Source: JACKAQ01 sp020634975 [NCBI: Calditrichia bacterium]
GTDB taxonomy: Bacteria > Calditrichota > Calditrichia > RBG-13-44-9
Length of the DNA stretch: 64,000 nucleotides
Reading direction: 5' to 3'
NCBI GenBank assembly: GCA_020634975.1
Contig: JACKAQ010000001.1
Location: 1,364,001 to 1,428,000, forward strand
Positions 1 through 7,410 of the stretch are shown piece by piece. Every line of letters begins with the position of its first letter. The stretch's first letter is position 1. The notes under the pieces were generated by a model, which was not told the DNA's origin, searched no databases, and worked only from the letters and a program-made list of their open reading frames with translations. The translations under genes and the position numbers were made by a program.

Positions 1-791
1 ACGTTTGCTACCTGCCGGAGCAATATCGGCGTGCCGTTTTCATCCACACCCAGTGATATATTCTCCAAATCAGCTATGGTTTTTATATAACCGAGCCCCC
101 GCACCATAAACTCCGTCTCGCCCATCTCCACCAGGCGTCCGCCCACATCATTGTTGCTGCGTTGAATGGCCATTCGGATTTTGGAGATCGGAAGATTGTA
201 TGCCACAAGCTTATTGGGATCTACCTCTACTTGATATTGCTTAACAAAACCGCCGATGCTGGCAACTTCCGCAACACCCGGCACACTGGTTAATTCATAC
301 CGCAGATACCAATCCTGAATGGAGCGAAGCTGTTGCAAATCGTATTTATCGCCGCCATCCAGCACATATTCATATACCCACCCGACACCCGTTGCATCCG
401 GCCCCAGCGATGGGGTAACGCCGGCAGGCAAGCGTTTGCTTACGTAGCTGAGATATTCCAATACCCTGCTGCGCGCCCAATAGAGGTCTGTGCCATCCTC
501 GAAAATAATGTAAACAAACGATAGCCCAAAAAAGGAATATCCCCGGACCACTTTGGCATACGGCACGGCCAGCATGGCGCTGGTTAAAGGATAAGTAACC
601 TGGTCTTCCACAACCTGGGGGGCCTGACCCGGATATTCAGTAAAAATAATAACTTGCACGTCACTAAGGTCGGGAATCGCATCTATGGGGGTGTTTAAGA
701 GGGCATAAACCCCACCCAAACAGATCATCAGGGTGAAAATGATTACCAACAAGCGGTTGTTCACAGATGCTTCAATAATTTTCTCTAACAT
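1..791 (-). CDS. cusA: CusA/CzcA heavy-metal RND efflux pump, N-terminal part (cut by window edge)
   Basis: Inner-membrane RND transporter that exports Cu(I)/Ag(I)-type cations using the proton gradient. The window holds only the first 263 or so codons, read from an ATG at 791 towards base 1. Seen: MLEKIIEASVNNRLLV followed by a hydrophobic first membrane helix, then NTPIDAIPDLSDVQVI and EYPGQAPQVVEDQVTYPL, the signature start of the HME-RND (CusA/CzcA) family, and further on the porter-domain stretch GVGWVYEYVLD. A GGAG-like site precedes the ATG. It is the last gene of a four-gene operon (His-rich membrane protein, TolC-like, CusB-like, CusA). Metal specificity is inferred from the neighbours; the copper/silver against zinc/cobalt distinction needs residues outside the window. 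Confidence 0.93.
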   Translation of the reverse strand, partial: MLEKIIEASVNNRLLVIIFTLMICLGGVYALLNTPIDAIPDLSDVQVIIFTEYPGQAPQVVEDQVTYPLTSAMLAVPYAKVVRGYSFFGLSFVYIIFEDGTDLYWARSRVLEYLSYVSKRLPAGVTPSLGPDATGVGWVYEYVLDGGDKYDLQQLRSIQDWYLRYELTSVPGVAEVASIGGFVKQYQVEVDPNKLVAYNLPISKIRMAIQRSNNDVGGRLVEMGETEFMVRGLGYIKTIADLENISLGVDENGTPILLRQVAN

Positions 792-834
792 TTAATCGCT
801 CCGTTTGCTATCAATTCGTATTTGCAGATCAGTG

Positions 835-2481
835 TCAATTACTTTGGCCGGAACTGAGATCCGGGTGATCTTTGTGGTCACTACCTTCCATTTTTAGTTG
901 GGGATCTTTCATGGAATTCCCGTGATCATGACTTGGCGAAGCGGAGGTATCATGGGCGTTGTGTTCATCTGTGGCATTCATGTCGCCCATCTGGTGCTGG
1001 TGATCGTCAGATGAATTCATACCATCCATCTGGTCTTGTTCCATGGAAGGTTTTTTACCGCCCTGGCGTTCTTTCAACATTTTCTGGATAGCTTCCTGTA
1101 ACCGACTTTCGCTGTCCAACAAGAATTGGGCAGAAATGACCACCTGTTCGCCCTCCAGCAAGCCAGAAATCACTCTTACATAGCGGTTGTTTGGTCCGCC
1201 TTCTTCGCCGATTTGGATATCACGCGGCTCAAACTTGCCGGGTTCACGGGTTACAAATACCACATTTCGCTTGCCTGAGCGAATGACAGCTTCAATCGGT
1301 ATCACCAATGCATCGGGAATCACTTTTCCGTGCAGTTGAACATTTACATACATGCCCGGCTTCAATTCGAGATCCGGGTTTTGAAATTCCAAACGAACGT
1401 GCACATCACGGGCTTTTTCCCGCAAAAACGGATATATATAAGAAACTCTTCCGGTATACGTTTTTCCCGGTTGGTATGAAAGCGTCATTTCGGCTGTTTG
1501 CCCTTCCACAATCCAGGGCACCTCATAATCATAAATACTGGCATGCACCCAAACCTCTCGCAGATCCGCTATTTGGAACAGCTTCATGCCTTCCTTAATA
1601 TGTCCGCCTTCAATGGCATTTTTCTCAATAACCATGCCAGTGGATTGAGCGCGAAGTAAAACCGTTTTTTTCACTTCACCGGTATTTTCCAATCGTTCAA
1701 GTTCTGATTTTGGAACATCCCAATAAAGCAGGCGCTTGCGGGTTGATTCCAACAGCGTTTCACCTCCTTCGCGAATGGAGGCAATTCTACTTTCACGAAC
1801 CATCTCCCTTGTCTTCAGTGCCAGTAAATATTCCTGCTGTGTTGTAACCAATTCAGGCGAATAAATTTCCATTAGCGGTTGTCCCGCGTTGACCATCTCG
1901 CCGGTATAATCCACAAATAATCTTTCGATCCATCCTGACATTTTGGTGTTTATTTCATAGAGTTTGTCTTCATTGTAATCGACTTTGCCGACGGTTCGTA
2001 TTTCGTGGTGAAAGTCCATACGCGATACGGTACCGTAACGAACACCCATGTTTTGCACGGTAACCGGATCAATCGAAATAGCGCCGCTACTCGATTGTTC
2101 ATCACCCTCATAGACAGGAATCAGATCCATTCCCATCGCCGATTTTCCGGGTTTATCGTAAATCTCAGTCGGGTTCATAGGTGCCTGCCAGTACAGAATT
2201 TTGCGTTCTCCATTGGGCTTTGTATCCGCCGTTTTGGGTTGGGAAGATTCGCTGGTGTTTTTAACGGGAACCAGGTTCATCCCACATTTAGGGCATTGCC
2301 CCGGCTCATCGACAATTACTTCCGGGTGCATTCCGCAAGTCCAAAGCTGTGCACTCTCTTCCGTGATCATTTCCGCTCCAGACGTGTCTTTCTTTTCAGA
2401 GCTGCATCCGGACAGAAATCCGCCGAGGGCAATGACAGAAAAAAGAATAAATAAACCAATTAACATATTTCGTTTGTGCAT
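835..2481 (-). CDS. cusB: CusB-type efflux RND periplasmic adaptor with heavy-metal-binding domains
   Basis: Membrane-fusion adaptor linking the CusA pump to the outer-membrane channel. I start it at the ATG at 2481 (MHKRNMLIGLF) because GGAG lies just upstream; an in-frame ATG at 2517 has no good ribosome site. Seen: an N-terminal hydrophobic segment ending in a lipobox (GGFLSGC), a heavy-metal-binding domain (WTCGMHPEV...CPKCGMNLVPV), a second degenerate copy (YWQAPMNPTEIYDKPGKSAMGMDLIPVY), then the barrel-sandwich and helical hairpin regions typical of CusB (VRYGTVSRMDFHHEIRTVG, GWIERLFVDYTGEMV). The last 70 or so residues are rich in His, Met and Asp (DDHQHQMGDM, DEHNAHDT), a likely metal-scavenging tail. 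The next gene, cusA, starts about 45 bases further on. Confidence 0.93.
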   Translation of the reverse strand: MHKRNMLIGLFILFSVIALGGFLSGCSSEKKDTSGAEMITEESAQLWTCGMHPEVIVDEPGQCPKCGMNLVPVKNTSESSQPKTADTKPNGERKILYWQAPMNPTEIYDKPGKSAMGMDLIPVYEGDEQSSSGAISIDPVTVQNMGVRYGTVSRMDFHHEIRTVGKVDYNEDKLYEINTKMSGWIERLFVDYTGEMVNAGQPLMEIYSPELVTTQQEYLLALKTREMVRESRIASIREGGETLLESTRKRLLYWDVPKSELERLENTGEVKKTVLLRAQSTGMVIEKNAIEGGHIKEGMKLFQIADLREVWVHASIYDYEVPWIVEGQTAEMTLSYQPGKTYTGRVSYIYPFLREKARDVHVRLEFQNPDLELKPGMYVNVQLHGKVIPDALVIPIEAVIRSGKRNVVFVTREPGKFEPRDIQIGEEGGPNNRYVRVISGLLEGEQVVISAQFLLDSESRLQEAIQKMLKERQGGKKPSMEQDQMDGMNSSDDHQHQMGDMNATDEHNAHDTSASPSHDHGNSMKDPQLKMEGSDHKDHPDLSSGQSN

Positions 2482-2536
2482 TACATGCTCCAAAGGTTTG
2501 TCGGTGATTTTATCCATATCATTTGGTTAACAATGT

Positions 2537-3814
2537 TTACTTTTGAAAATCCACGCCTGTCAGCGCTTCCAGTTTTGCAATTCCCTTATAATAGTCACTG
2601 ATTATCCGGTGATAATCCTGTTCGAAATTGAAAAGGTTAATCTGGTTCGTCAAAAGGGTGAGAAAATCCACTTTGTCCGTTTGATATCCGGCAATAGCAG
2701 ATTGCAACGATTGCGACGCCTGGGGAATAATGCCTGTTTGGTACAACTCAACCAATTTTTCATTCTTGCGCAAGTCATTTAAACTAACGTCAATCGCCGC
2801 ATATACCTGGTTTTTAATATCCCGGTATTTATCCGCCACCGAATTACGCATGAGTTGGCTCTCTGCTACCTGTTGACGTTGTTTGCGCCAGAAATACAGC
2901 GGGACTTTTACACTGAACATACCGGAGATAAAATCGGCGCCGCCCATGCCGCTTTGCAGAACTTCCCGTTGGGTGTATGCAACCCCGAGGCTAAAATCCG
3001 GTAAATATTCCCTTTTTGCGAGTTTGATTTTTTGCTCACTCTGACGTTCTGTGGCTTGCCAGGCTTGTAATAATGGACGGGCGGTGTCTGCCTGTGCTTT
3101 TAATTCCGCAAAATCCAAAGAGCGTTCACGATAAATGAGATCCTCCGTTGAACCCAGCGGAAGATCTGCCGGGCGATTGAGCAAAGCATTGAGCTGTGCT
3201 TCTAACGCATCACGTTTTTGTTGTAATTGAATCTGGCGGTCGCTCATTTTGGACCGTTCAACTTGGGCACGTAAGACATCTTGTTGTAACCCGGTTCCCA
3301 CGCTGTATTTGGATTCAGCGATTTCTACAAATTCTGAGAGGATTGCTTCATTTTTTCCGGTAATCTCGATGGCTCTATCAACAAAATACAGATCATAGTA
3401 AGTGTTTTTGACTTGTTGCACCAACTGATTGCGAAGCTCCTGATAGCGGTATTCAGAAGTGGAAGCATTTTCCCGGGCAATGGTTTCCCTGAGCCCTTGC
3501 TTACCCGGAAAAGGAAACATCTGCATGATGGCAATCTGCTTACCGGTCATCGGTTCCTGGTTAAAATCGAGGGTATTCACCGGCAGATTCATCAAATTGA
3601 AACTGATTACCGGGTCCGGCAAGGCGCCAGCCTGGGGAATTTTAGCGTTTTCGGCCTGCCAGGCATTTTGTGCGGATTGCAGGTCCGGATTGTTATCCAA
3701 AGCTTCCCTGATAAGCTCCGGCAATCTAAGTGTGTTTTCCGGTGACTGTGCCGCTAACGAGGGAAAAAGAGCTATCAGCAACAAGAGGGTTATCAAATTA
3801 ACATATCGATACAT
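2537..3814 (-). CDS. cusC: TolC-family outer-membrane efflux channel (CusC-like)
   Basis: Outer-membrane factor of the tripartite pump. Start chosen at the ATG at 3814 (MYRYVNLITLLLL) because AAAGGAATTTGGG lies in front of it and a signal peptide follows (ending near FPSLAAQSP). A longer reading to 3865 would overlap the preceding gene. Seen: LPELIREALDNNPDLQSAQNAW and ALPDPVISF, the usual opening of OEP repeats, and two long coiled-coil segments (VQQVKNTYYDLYFVDRAIEI; DIKNQVYAAIDVSLNDL) spaced as in TolC duplicates. Length of about 425 residues is normal for the family. It lies between the His-rich membrane protein and cusB on the same strand. Confidence 0.92.
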   Translation of the reverse strand: MYRYVNLITLLLLIALFPSLAAQSPENTLRLPELIREALDNNPDLQSAQNAWQAENAKIPQAGALPDPVISFNLMNLPVNTLDFNQEPMTGKQIAIMQMFPFPGKQGLRETIARENASTSEYRYQELRNQLVQQVKNTYYDLYFVDRAIEITGKNEAILSEFVEIAESKYSVGTGLQQDVLRAQVERSKMSDRQIQLQQKRDALEAQLNALLNRPADLPLGSTEDLIYRERSLDFAELKAQADTARPLLQAWQATERQSEQKIKLAKREYLPDFSLGVAYTQREVLQSGMGGADFISGMFSVKVPLYFWRKQRQQVAESQLMRNSVADKYRDIKNQVYAAIDVSLNDLRKNEKLVELYQTGIIPQASQSLQSAIAGYQTDKVDFLTLLTNQINLFNFEQDYHRIISDYYKGIAKLEALTGVDFQK

Positions 3815-3833
3815 TCCCAAATTCCTTTCTTTT

Positions 3834-4259
3834 TCAATCCATTTCATTTTGTTCAATTTCCACATCTGGATTTTCCGGTCGGATAAGTTTTGGCTGTTCG
3901 AGAAAATGGGTAGAAATGCTTTTTTGATGCTTCAGCGCAAAAATGCTAAACACTACCAACAGCAAACTACCCCACCAAAAATAGCTGAAAGTGTGCATGT
4001 ACTGATGGTGCAAGTTCTCAGTAGAAAATGACGTGGACTGTTCTGCGTATTTGCCGGATGGAGTTTCTTTTGATTGTAAAACTTGATCATTGGTATCATG
4101 AGAGTGACGATAATCATGATCCGGAAATGCCAGCCGATGAAACAGACAGGTAAATTGATTATCCAGGTTAATTGGAAAGAAAAGGACCGTTCCGTTCAAC
4201 CCGATGATCAAAAGAACCAACAGAGTGATATTTTTAGGTCTAAAATTCTGTGTACTCAA
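3834..4259 (-). CDS. Small two-helix membrane protein with His/Asp-rich loop, first gene of the cus operon
   Basis: Not a family I recognise. About 141 residues when started at TTG 4259, which has AAGGAA about ten bases upstream; the open frame extends to 4334 but the sigma-54-like promoter at 4303-4318 would lie inside that extension. Seen: first membrane helix (ITLLVLLIIGLNGTVLFF), a loop rich in His and Asp (CLFHRLAFPDHDYRHSHDTND, then HHQYMHTF), second membrane helix (WWGSLLLVVFSIFAL), and an acidic tail. The loop would face the periplasm if both ends are cytoplasmic. Position directly before the efflux channel gene and His content suggest a metal-handling accessory, which is inference. 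Stop codon lies 19 bases before the next start. Confidence 0.65.
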   Translation of the reverse strand: MSTQNFRPKNITLLVLLIIGLNGTVLFFPINLDNQFTCLFHRLAFPDHDYRHSHDTNDQVLQSKETPSGKYAEQSTSFSTENLHHQYMHTFSYFWWGSLLLVVFSIFALKHQKSISTHFLEQPKLIRPENPDVEIEQNEMD

Positions 4260-4302
4260 AGCTGCATTTCCTTTCCGTTTTCCGAATACTTCCGGTACGG
4301 TA

Positions 4303-4318
4303 TTCAATGATGATGCCA
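4303..4318 (-). promoter_or_regulatory. Sigma-54-type -24/-12 promoter of the cus operon
   Basis: On the minus strand the bases read TGGCATCATCATTGAA, matching the TGGCAC-N5-TTGC consensus with GG and TTG correctly spaced; the invariant C of the -12 GC is an A. It differs at only two positions from the promoter found before the cytochrome operon (7243-7258). The predicted start of transcription is near 4291, giving a short leader before the TTG start at 4259. Two regulators with sigma-54 interaction modules are encoded at 7411-11895. Confidence 0.55.
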
Positions 4319-4443
4319 AAAATGTTGTTGTCAAGGGAGAAGTGAAGATAATTCCAGGTTTTACAGTGGGTTGGAAGCTGTTAAAATAAAAGAGTCAATG
4401 GTTTAGAGCAGGGTGTTAAGCGGATGGATCTCAGAAAAACGCG

Positions 4444-4479
4444 GAATATTCTACATTCAAATTGTAGAATATTCTACAG
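4444..4479. promoter_or_regulatory. Palindromic operator (upstream activating site candidate) of the cus operon
   Basis: Bases 4463-4478 are a perfect 16-bp palindrome (TGTAGAATATTCTACA); 4444-4455 repeat its second half (GAATATTCTACA). A near-identical 18-bp site lies just before the first histidine kinase gene (13135-13152), so one regulator probably binds both. The distance of about 175 bp to the predicted cus start of transcription suits an enhancer site for an NtrC-type activator. Confidence 0.55.
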
Positions 4480-4544
4480 AATTACGAAAAACAAAAATGA
4501 TCATAAATTTAATTGGATGGGTATCGAGGGTTCAAGCCCCGAAG

Positions 4545-4597
4545 ATGTAAAGCCACCCTATTTTATCGTAATGTGATAACAAAAGGTGGCTTTACAT
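4545..4597. repeat. Long inverted repeat between the DoxX gene and the cus control region
   Basis: Arms of 13 perfectly complementary bases (4545-4557, ATGTAAAGCCACC, and 4585-4597) surround a 27-base loop. It lies just past the 3' end of the DoxX gene and could end that transcript, although no clear T-run follows on the minus strand. Immediately to the left, 4526-4542 resembles a tRNA T-arm (GAGGGTTCAAGCCCC) but no tRNA body is visible. Confidence 0.45.
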
Positions 4598-4650
4598 TTC
4601 TTTATACAGCGGGTGACCTTTACAAAAGGTTTATCCAGTTTTTGTAATGG

Positions 4651-5127
4651 TTATGAATCTATGTTAACTGTCGAGATACTGTTTTTTTCTTTCCTGAATG
4701 TATCAACAGACAGATTTCCGGCACCTGTAAATAAAAGGGAAATCAGGCAGGCAATATATAGTAAGTTGATTTCGATACCCGGCACGCCAAATTTGGGGCC
4801 AGCTTCAATCATGATATTGACATTCATTAAATCAAATCCGTTGGGCAAATTTACCCAAAACATTGCAACCGCCATATTTATAAGGAGAAGTATGTTGGTT
4901 ATGGTCATGAAACTGCCAAGTAGTAATGCGATTCCACCCAAAAACTCAAGACCACCGATCACCCAGGAGAATATCCCTGCTGCGGGCACACCTATATCAT
5001 TAAGCAAACGGAGAAAATTATCCTGCCCGACAGACGTAAATAGTTTTACATATCCATGATAGATGAAACCCAAACCCAGGATCAGTCGAATTGGTACCGG
5101 GCTCCATGGTGTTAAATTATTTCTCAT
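4651..5127 (-). CDS. DoxX family membrane protein
   Basis: Four-helix membrane protein of the DoxX/DoxD family (about 158 residues, normal size). Seen: RLILGLGFIYHGYVKLF at the N-terminus, then GGLEFLGGIALLLG, a third helix (ILLLINMAVAMFWV) and a fourth (INLLYIACLISLLFTGAG), the standard DoxX spacing. These proteins are tied to redox or thiol chemistry at the membrane, with no single agreed reaction. It is the last gene after two cytochromes and a porin, but a hairpin terminator (5151-5184) separates it from them, so it may be expressed at a lower level or separately. Confidence 0.85.
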   Translation of the reverse strand: MRNNLTPWSPVPIRLILGLGFIYHGYVKLFTSVGQDNFLRLLNDIGVPAAGIFSWVIGGLEFLGGIALLLGSFMTITNILLLINMAVAMFWVNLPNGFDLMNVNIMIEAGPKFGVPGIEINLLYIACLISLLFTGAGNLSVDTFRKEKNSISTVNIDS

Positions 5128-5150
5128 TGTACCTACCCCTTTGTTTTATG

Positions 5151-5184
5151 AAAAAGGTGAATCCGGTAAAAGATCCACCTTTTT
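5151..5184. terminator. Hairpin terminator between the small cytochrome and DoxX genes
   Basis: AAAAAGGTG at 5151-5159 pairs with CACCTTTTT at 5176-5184 with a 16-base loop. The A-run and T-run flanks make it usable on either strand. It lies directly downstream of the cytochrome stop at 5217 in transcription order. Confidence 0.6.
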
Positions 5185-5216
5185 CTATATTTTAAGGTAT
5201 GGATTGCCAGTTAAAT

Positions 5217-5504
5217 TCAATTACTTGCTTTCAGGAATTCAGCAATTTTTTCTGCTTCAGTTGCCGTCAGGTTAGCGCGGGTGCGCATGTGCATGACTGC
5301 TACATCCCATTCACTATCACTGAAACTTGCCGGGCTGCGAACGTTGTGACACCGTCCGCAATTTTCGCCCCAAAGCATTGCACCGGGTTTGTCAGCGTTT
5401 TTAAGCGAGCCCGCACAACCGGCCAAGACAGTTAAGGCAATAGTGCCAAAAGTAAAGAGTAGTACCAGGTAAAACTTGGTTTTATTAGTCTTATTGAATT
5501 TCAT
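5217..5504 (-). CDS. Small mono-haem c-type cytochrome lipoprotein
   Basis: Predicted periplasmic electron carrier of 95 residues anchored by lipid. Seen: signal peptide (FYLVLLFTFGTIALTVLAGC) with lipobox LAGC at about residue 29, one haem motif CGRCH at about residues 49-53, and a downstream Met-containing stretch (VMHMRTRANLT) that could supply the distal ligand. The C-terminus (EAEKIAEFLKAS) is the usual last helix of class I cytochromes c. Follows the porin gene by 21 bases on the same strand. Partner unknown. Confidence 0.85.
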   Translation of the reverse strand: MKFNKTNKTKFYLVLLFTFGTIALTVLAGCAGSLKNADKPGAMLWGENCGRCHNVRSPASFSDSEWDVAVMHMRTRANLTATEAEKIAEFLKASN

Positions 5505-5525
5505 TGTTGTCTCCTTTCAGGTTTA

Positions 5526-6716
5526 TCAGAAACCAATAGAAAATTGTCCAATCAGCATATTTCCAGTTTCTTCTTCATCTTCATGAATTGATGTTATACT
5601 TTCGTATGCAATTTTAAAAACGGTGCTGGGTGCAAACCAATAATTCAACCCCAAGGAAACACGTTCTATATCGATGTTAAGCGGTGCTTCCTCAGGCAGG
5701 TCTAACTTGTCGAAGCGGGTCACCAATTCAATATTTTTTAGAAAAGTGCTTTCTACATCGGCAGGTTGATAGGCAAACTGGGCATAGTAGGCATTGCTTT
5801 CGTTGTCGAATTCAAGGGGATGGGCATCGGGATTGTCTACTTTTAACCTGACATATTGCCCGCGTAAATCAACCCGCCCCTTCAGGAATGCCAGATCACG
5901 TGTCAGTGCAATATCGACGGCATTGGTCATCGCTTTCATATCGCTGAATGGTGTATCTTTGCTGCCCACAGTGGCACTTTCGATACCTACGCCGATCTCA
6001 AACTGGGAAAAAGGAATGAAGGAAATGCGCCCGCCAATGGCTTTATTATCATTATTGTCATTGGTGTTCGAAAAATTCAACGTGCCGTTTGCTGAAACAC
6101 CATGACCATCTTCCCCTTCATCCCCATCGGTTGTTTTATAAAGCGCACCTTCACCATGGTTATCCAAACTATCTTCCACGGCTACATTAAGTGTCGGTCC
6201 ATTAGATAGATACACTGAATAAGTGATTTTCCCACCACCAGCATCCACACCACCACGTGCCTGTACACCGATTTGGGTGCCAGCCAATAAAGGAACACCA
6301 CCATGGCTCGAGAGCCCTAATGGCATGGTTGGCAGTTTATTGATCCAAGTGGGGTGCAAGCGCTCAACAAAATTATTAACAGGACTTAAAAATTTTCCAC
6401 CACCAACGGTGATGTAGTCATTGAACACGTAAAACAACTGAGCATATTCCAACCCAACGTTGGTTCCGCCATCTTCCAGTTCAAATTCTGCCTCGCCTTC
6501 AAAGAATATCCGGTCATTTACTTTCCATAAAAAAATAGGCGCAAAACCAGATTCAAAATTTGACGGCGACCCATCCTCATTTTCAAAATTAATAAATCCA
6601 TATCCGCTGAGTAAGAAACTGGTTTGGCCGCTACTACTTGAGGCAGTTTGCTGTCCCCAAACTGGTATGATGATTAAAAATGCAGTGATTAAAACCGCTG
6701 TAACTTTATACTTCAT
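5526..6716 (-). CDS. Outer-membrane porin-like beta-barrel protein
   Basis: About 396 residues, started at the ATG at 6716 (MKYKVTAVLITAFL) because GGAGGTG lies in front; the frame is open to 6791 but that part overlaps the previous gene's tail. Seen: cleavable signal peptide ending near VWGQQ, then alternating hydrophobic/polar strands with many aromatic residues (FLLSGYGFINFENEDG, FFEGEAEFELEDGG, WFAPSTVFKIAYESI), ending in aromatic F (IGQFSIGF), the usual outer-membrane targeting end. The overall pattern resembles phosphate-selective/OprP-like or cytochrome-associated porins; I cannot assign a substrate. Its place between two cytochrome genes suggests a role in electron or metal traffic across the envelope. 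Confidence 0.75.
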   Translation of the reverse strand: MKYKVTAVLITAFLIIIPVWGQQTASSSSGQTSFLLSGYGFINFENEDGSPSNFESGFAPIFLWKVNDRIFFEGEAEFELEDGGTNVGLEYAQLFYVFNDYITVGGGKFLSPVNNFVERLHPTWINKLPTMPLGLSSHGGVPLLAGTQIGVQARGGVDAGGGKITYSVYLSNGPTLNVAVEDSLDNHGEGALYKTTDGDEGEDGHGVSANGTLNFSNTNDNNDNKAIGGRISFIPFSQFEIGVGIESATVGSKDTPFSDMKAMTNAVDIALTRDLAFLKGRVDLRGQYVRLKVDNPDAHPLEFDNESNAYYAQFAYQPADVESTFLKNIELVTRFDKLDLPEEAPLNIDIERVSLGLNYWFAPSTVFKIAYESITSIHEDEEETGNMLIGQFSIGF

Positions 6717-6748
6717 ATTACACCTCCTCGAGTTTGTGTTATTTGATG

Positions 6749-7177
6749 TTAATGTGATGCGAACGTTCGAAGATAATTGATTACTTGCCACCTCTTTTCT
6801 TCAGAAAGAATTTCTTTAAAAGCGGGCATGGGTGCGTTCCCGTTAGTGAGTTTCCAGAAAATTTCCCCATCAGTTTGCTGACTGAATAATGCCTTCGTGA
6901 AGTCCGGAAGTTTTTTGCCGAGGTATTTTCCCGCGGGTCCGTCACCTTTGCCACCATTTCCATGGCAGGTCGCACATTGCTGTTCAAATATCTTCTTACC
7001 CTCTGCTTTTACTTTCGCATCACTTGTTATAGGATTTTGGATGTTCTTTGCCGTTGGCGGCGCAACCCAGCTATCCGTATCCGAACCAGTATTCTTCCCT
7101 TTTGCCAACACAGAACCTATCTGCAGTAAAGTGAAAATCACAAGAATCGCAAATATACCAGCTTCGTTCTTTTTCAT
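6749..7177 (-). CDS. Periplasmic mono-haem cytochrome c
   Basis: About 142 residues from ATG 7177 (MKKNEAGIFAILVIF), which has GAAGGAG nine bases upstream. Seen: signal peptide, then a class I cytochrome c domain with haem motif CATCH in QQCATCHGNGGKGDGPAG and a likely Met ligand in NGNAPMPAFKEIL, closing with EEKRWQVINYLRTF. This arrangement is shared by cbb3-type and copper-linked cytochromes. First gene of the cytochrome/porin operon; a sigma-54-type promoter lies 66-81 bases upstream of the start. Confidence 0.9.
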   Translation of the reverse strand: MKKNEAGIFAILVIFTLLQIGSVLAKGKNTGSDTDSWVAPPTAKNIQNPITSDAKVKAEGKKIFEQQCATCHGNGGKGDGPAGKYLGKKLPDFTKALFSQQTDGEIFWKLTNGNAPMPAFKEILSEEKRWQVINYLRTFASH

Positions 7178-7242
7178 TTTTTTTTCTCCTTCCAAATAAA
7201 CATAAAATTTATAAATATTTGTTCACTATCATTTATTGATGT

Positions 7243-7258
7243 TTCAATAATGGTGCCA
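7243..7258 (-). promoter_or_regulatory. Sigma-54-type -24/-12 promoter of the cytochrome/porin operon
   Basis: Minus strand reads TGGCACCATTATTGAA. The -24 block TGGCAC is perfect; the -12 block TTGA has A in place of the usual C. Predicted start of transcription near 7231, leaving about 54 bases of leader. Two matching palindromes at 7347-7393 lie 115-160 bp upstream, the normal enhancer distance. Confidence 0.65.
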
Positions 7259-7336
7259 ATATTGAACAGGCAAATAAAAAATAGATTTATATTGTTGTTT
7301 TTAATGAAATTGTGGTTGGTGGTAGGTGTAAAAAAA

Positions 7337-7393
7337 GCAATGCCTATTGCAAAAAGGCAAGACCTTGGAGGAGACAATTTTGCAAAAATGCAA
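7337..7393. promoter_or_regulatory. Tandem TTGCA-N4-TGCAA upstream activating sites
   Basis: TTGCAAAAAGGCAA (7347-7360) and TTGCAAAAATGCAA (7380-7393) are repeated with centres 33 bp apart, about three helical turns, as expected for cooperative binding of an NtrC-type activator. A further inverted pair GCAATGCCTATTGC (7337-7350) overlaps the first. The sites lie between the end of the response regulator gene at 7411 and the promoter at 7243-7258. Confidence 0.6.
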
Positions 7394-7410
7394 GAGGTGT
7401 GAGAATAAAT

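Noticed and set aside
4520-4557. tRNA-like T-arm (GGGTTCAAGCCCCG)
   Set aside because: No anticodon or acceptor arms around it and no CCA at the right distance; the neighbouring bases belong to a separate inverted repeat.
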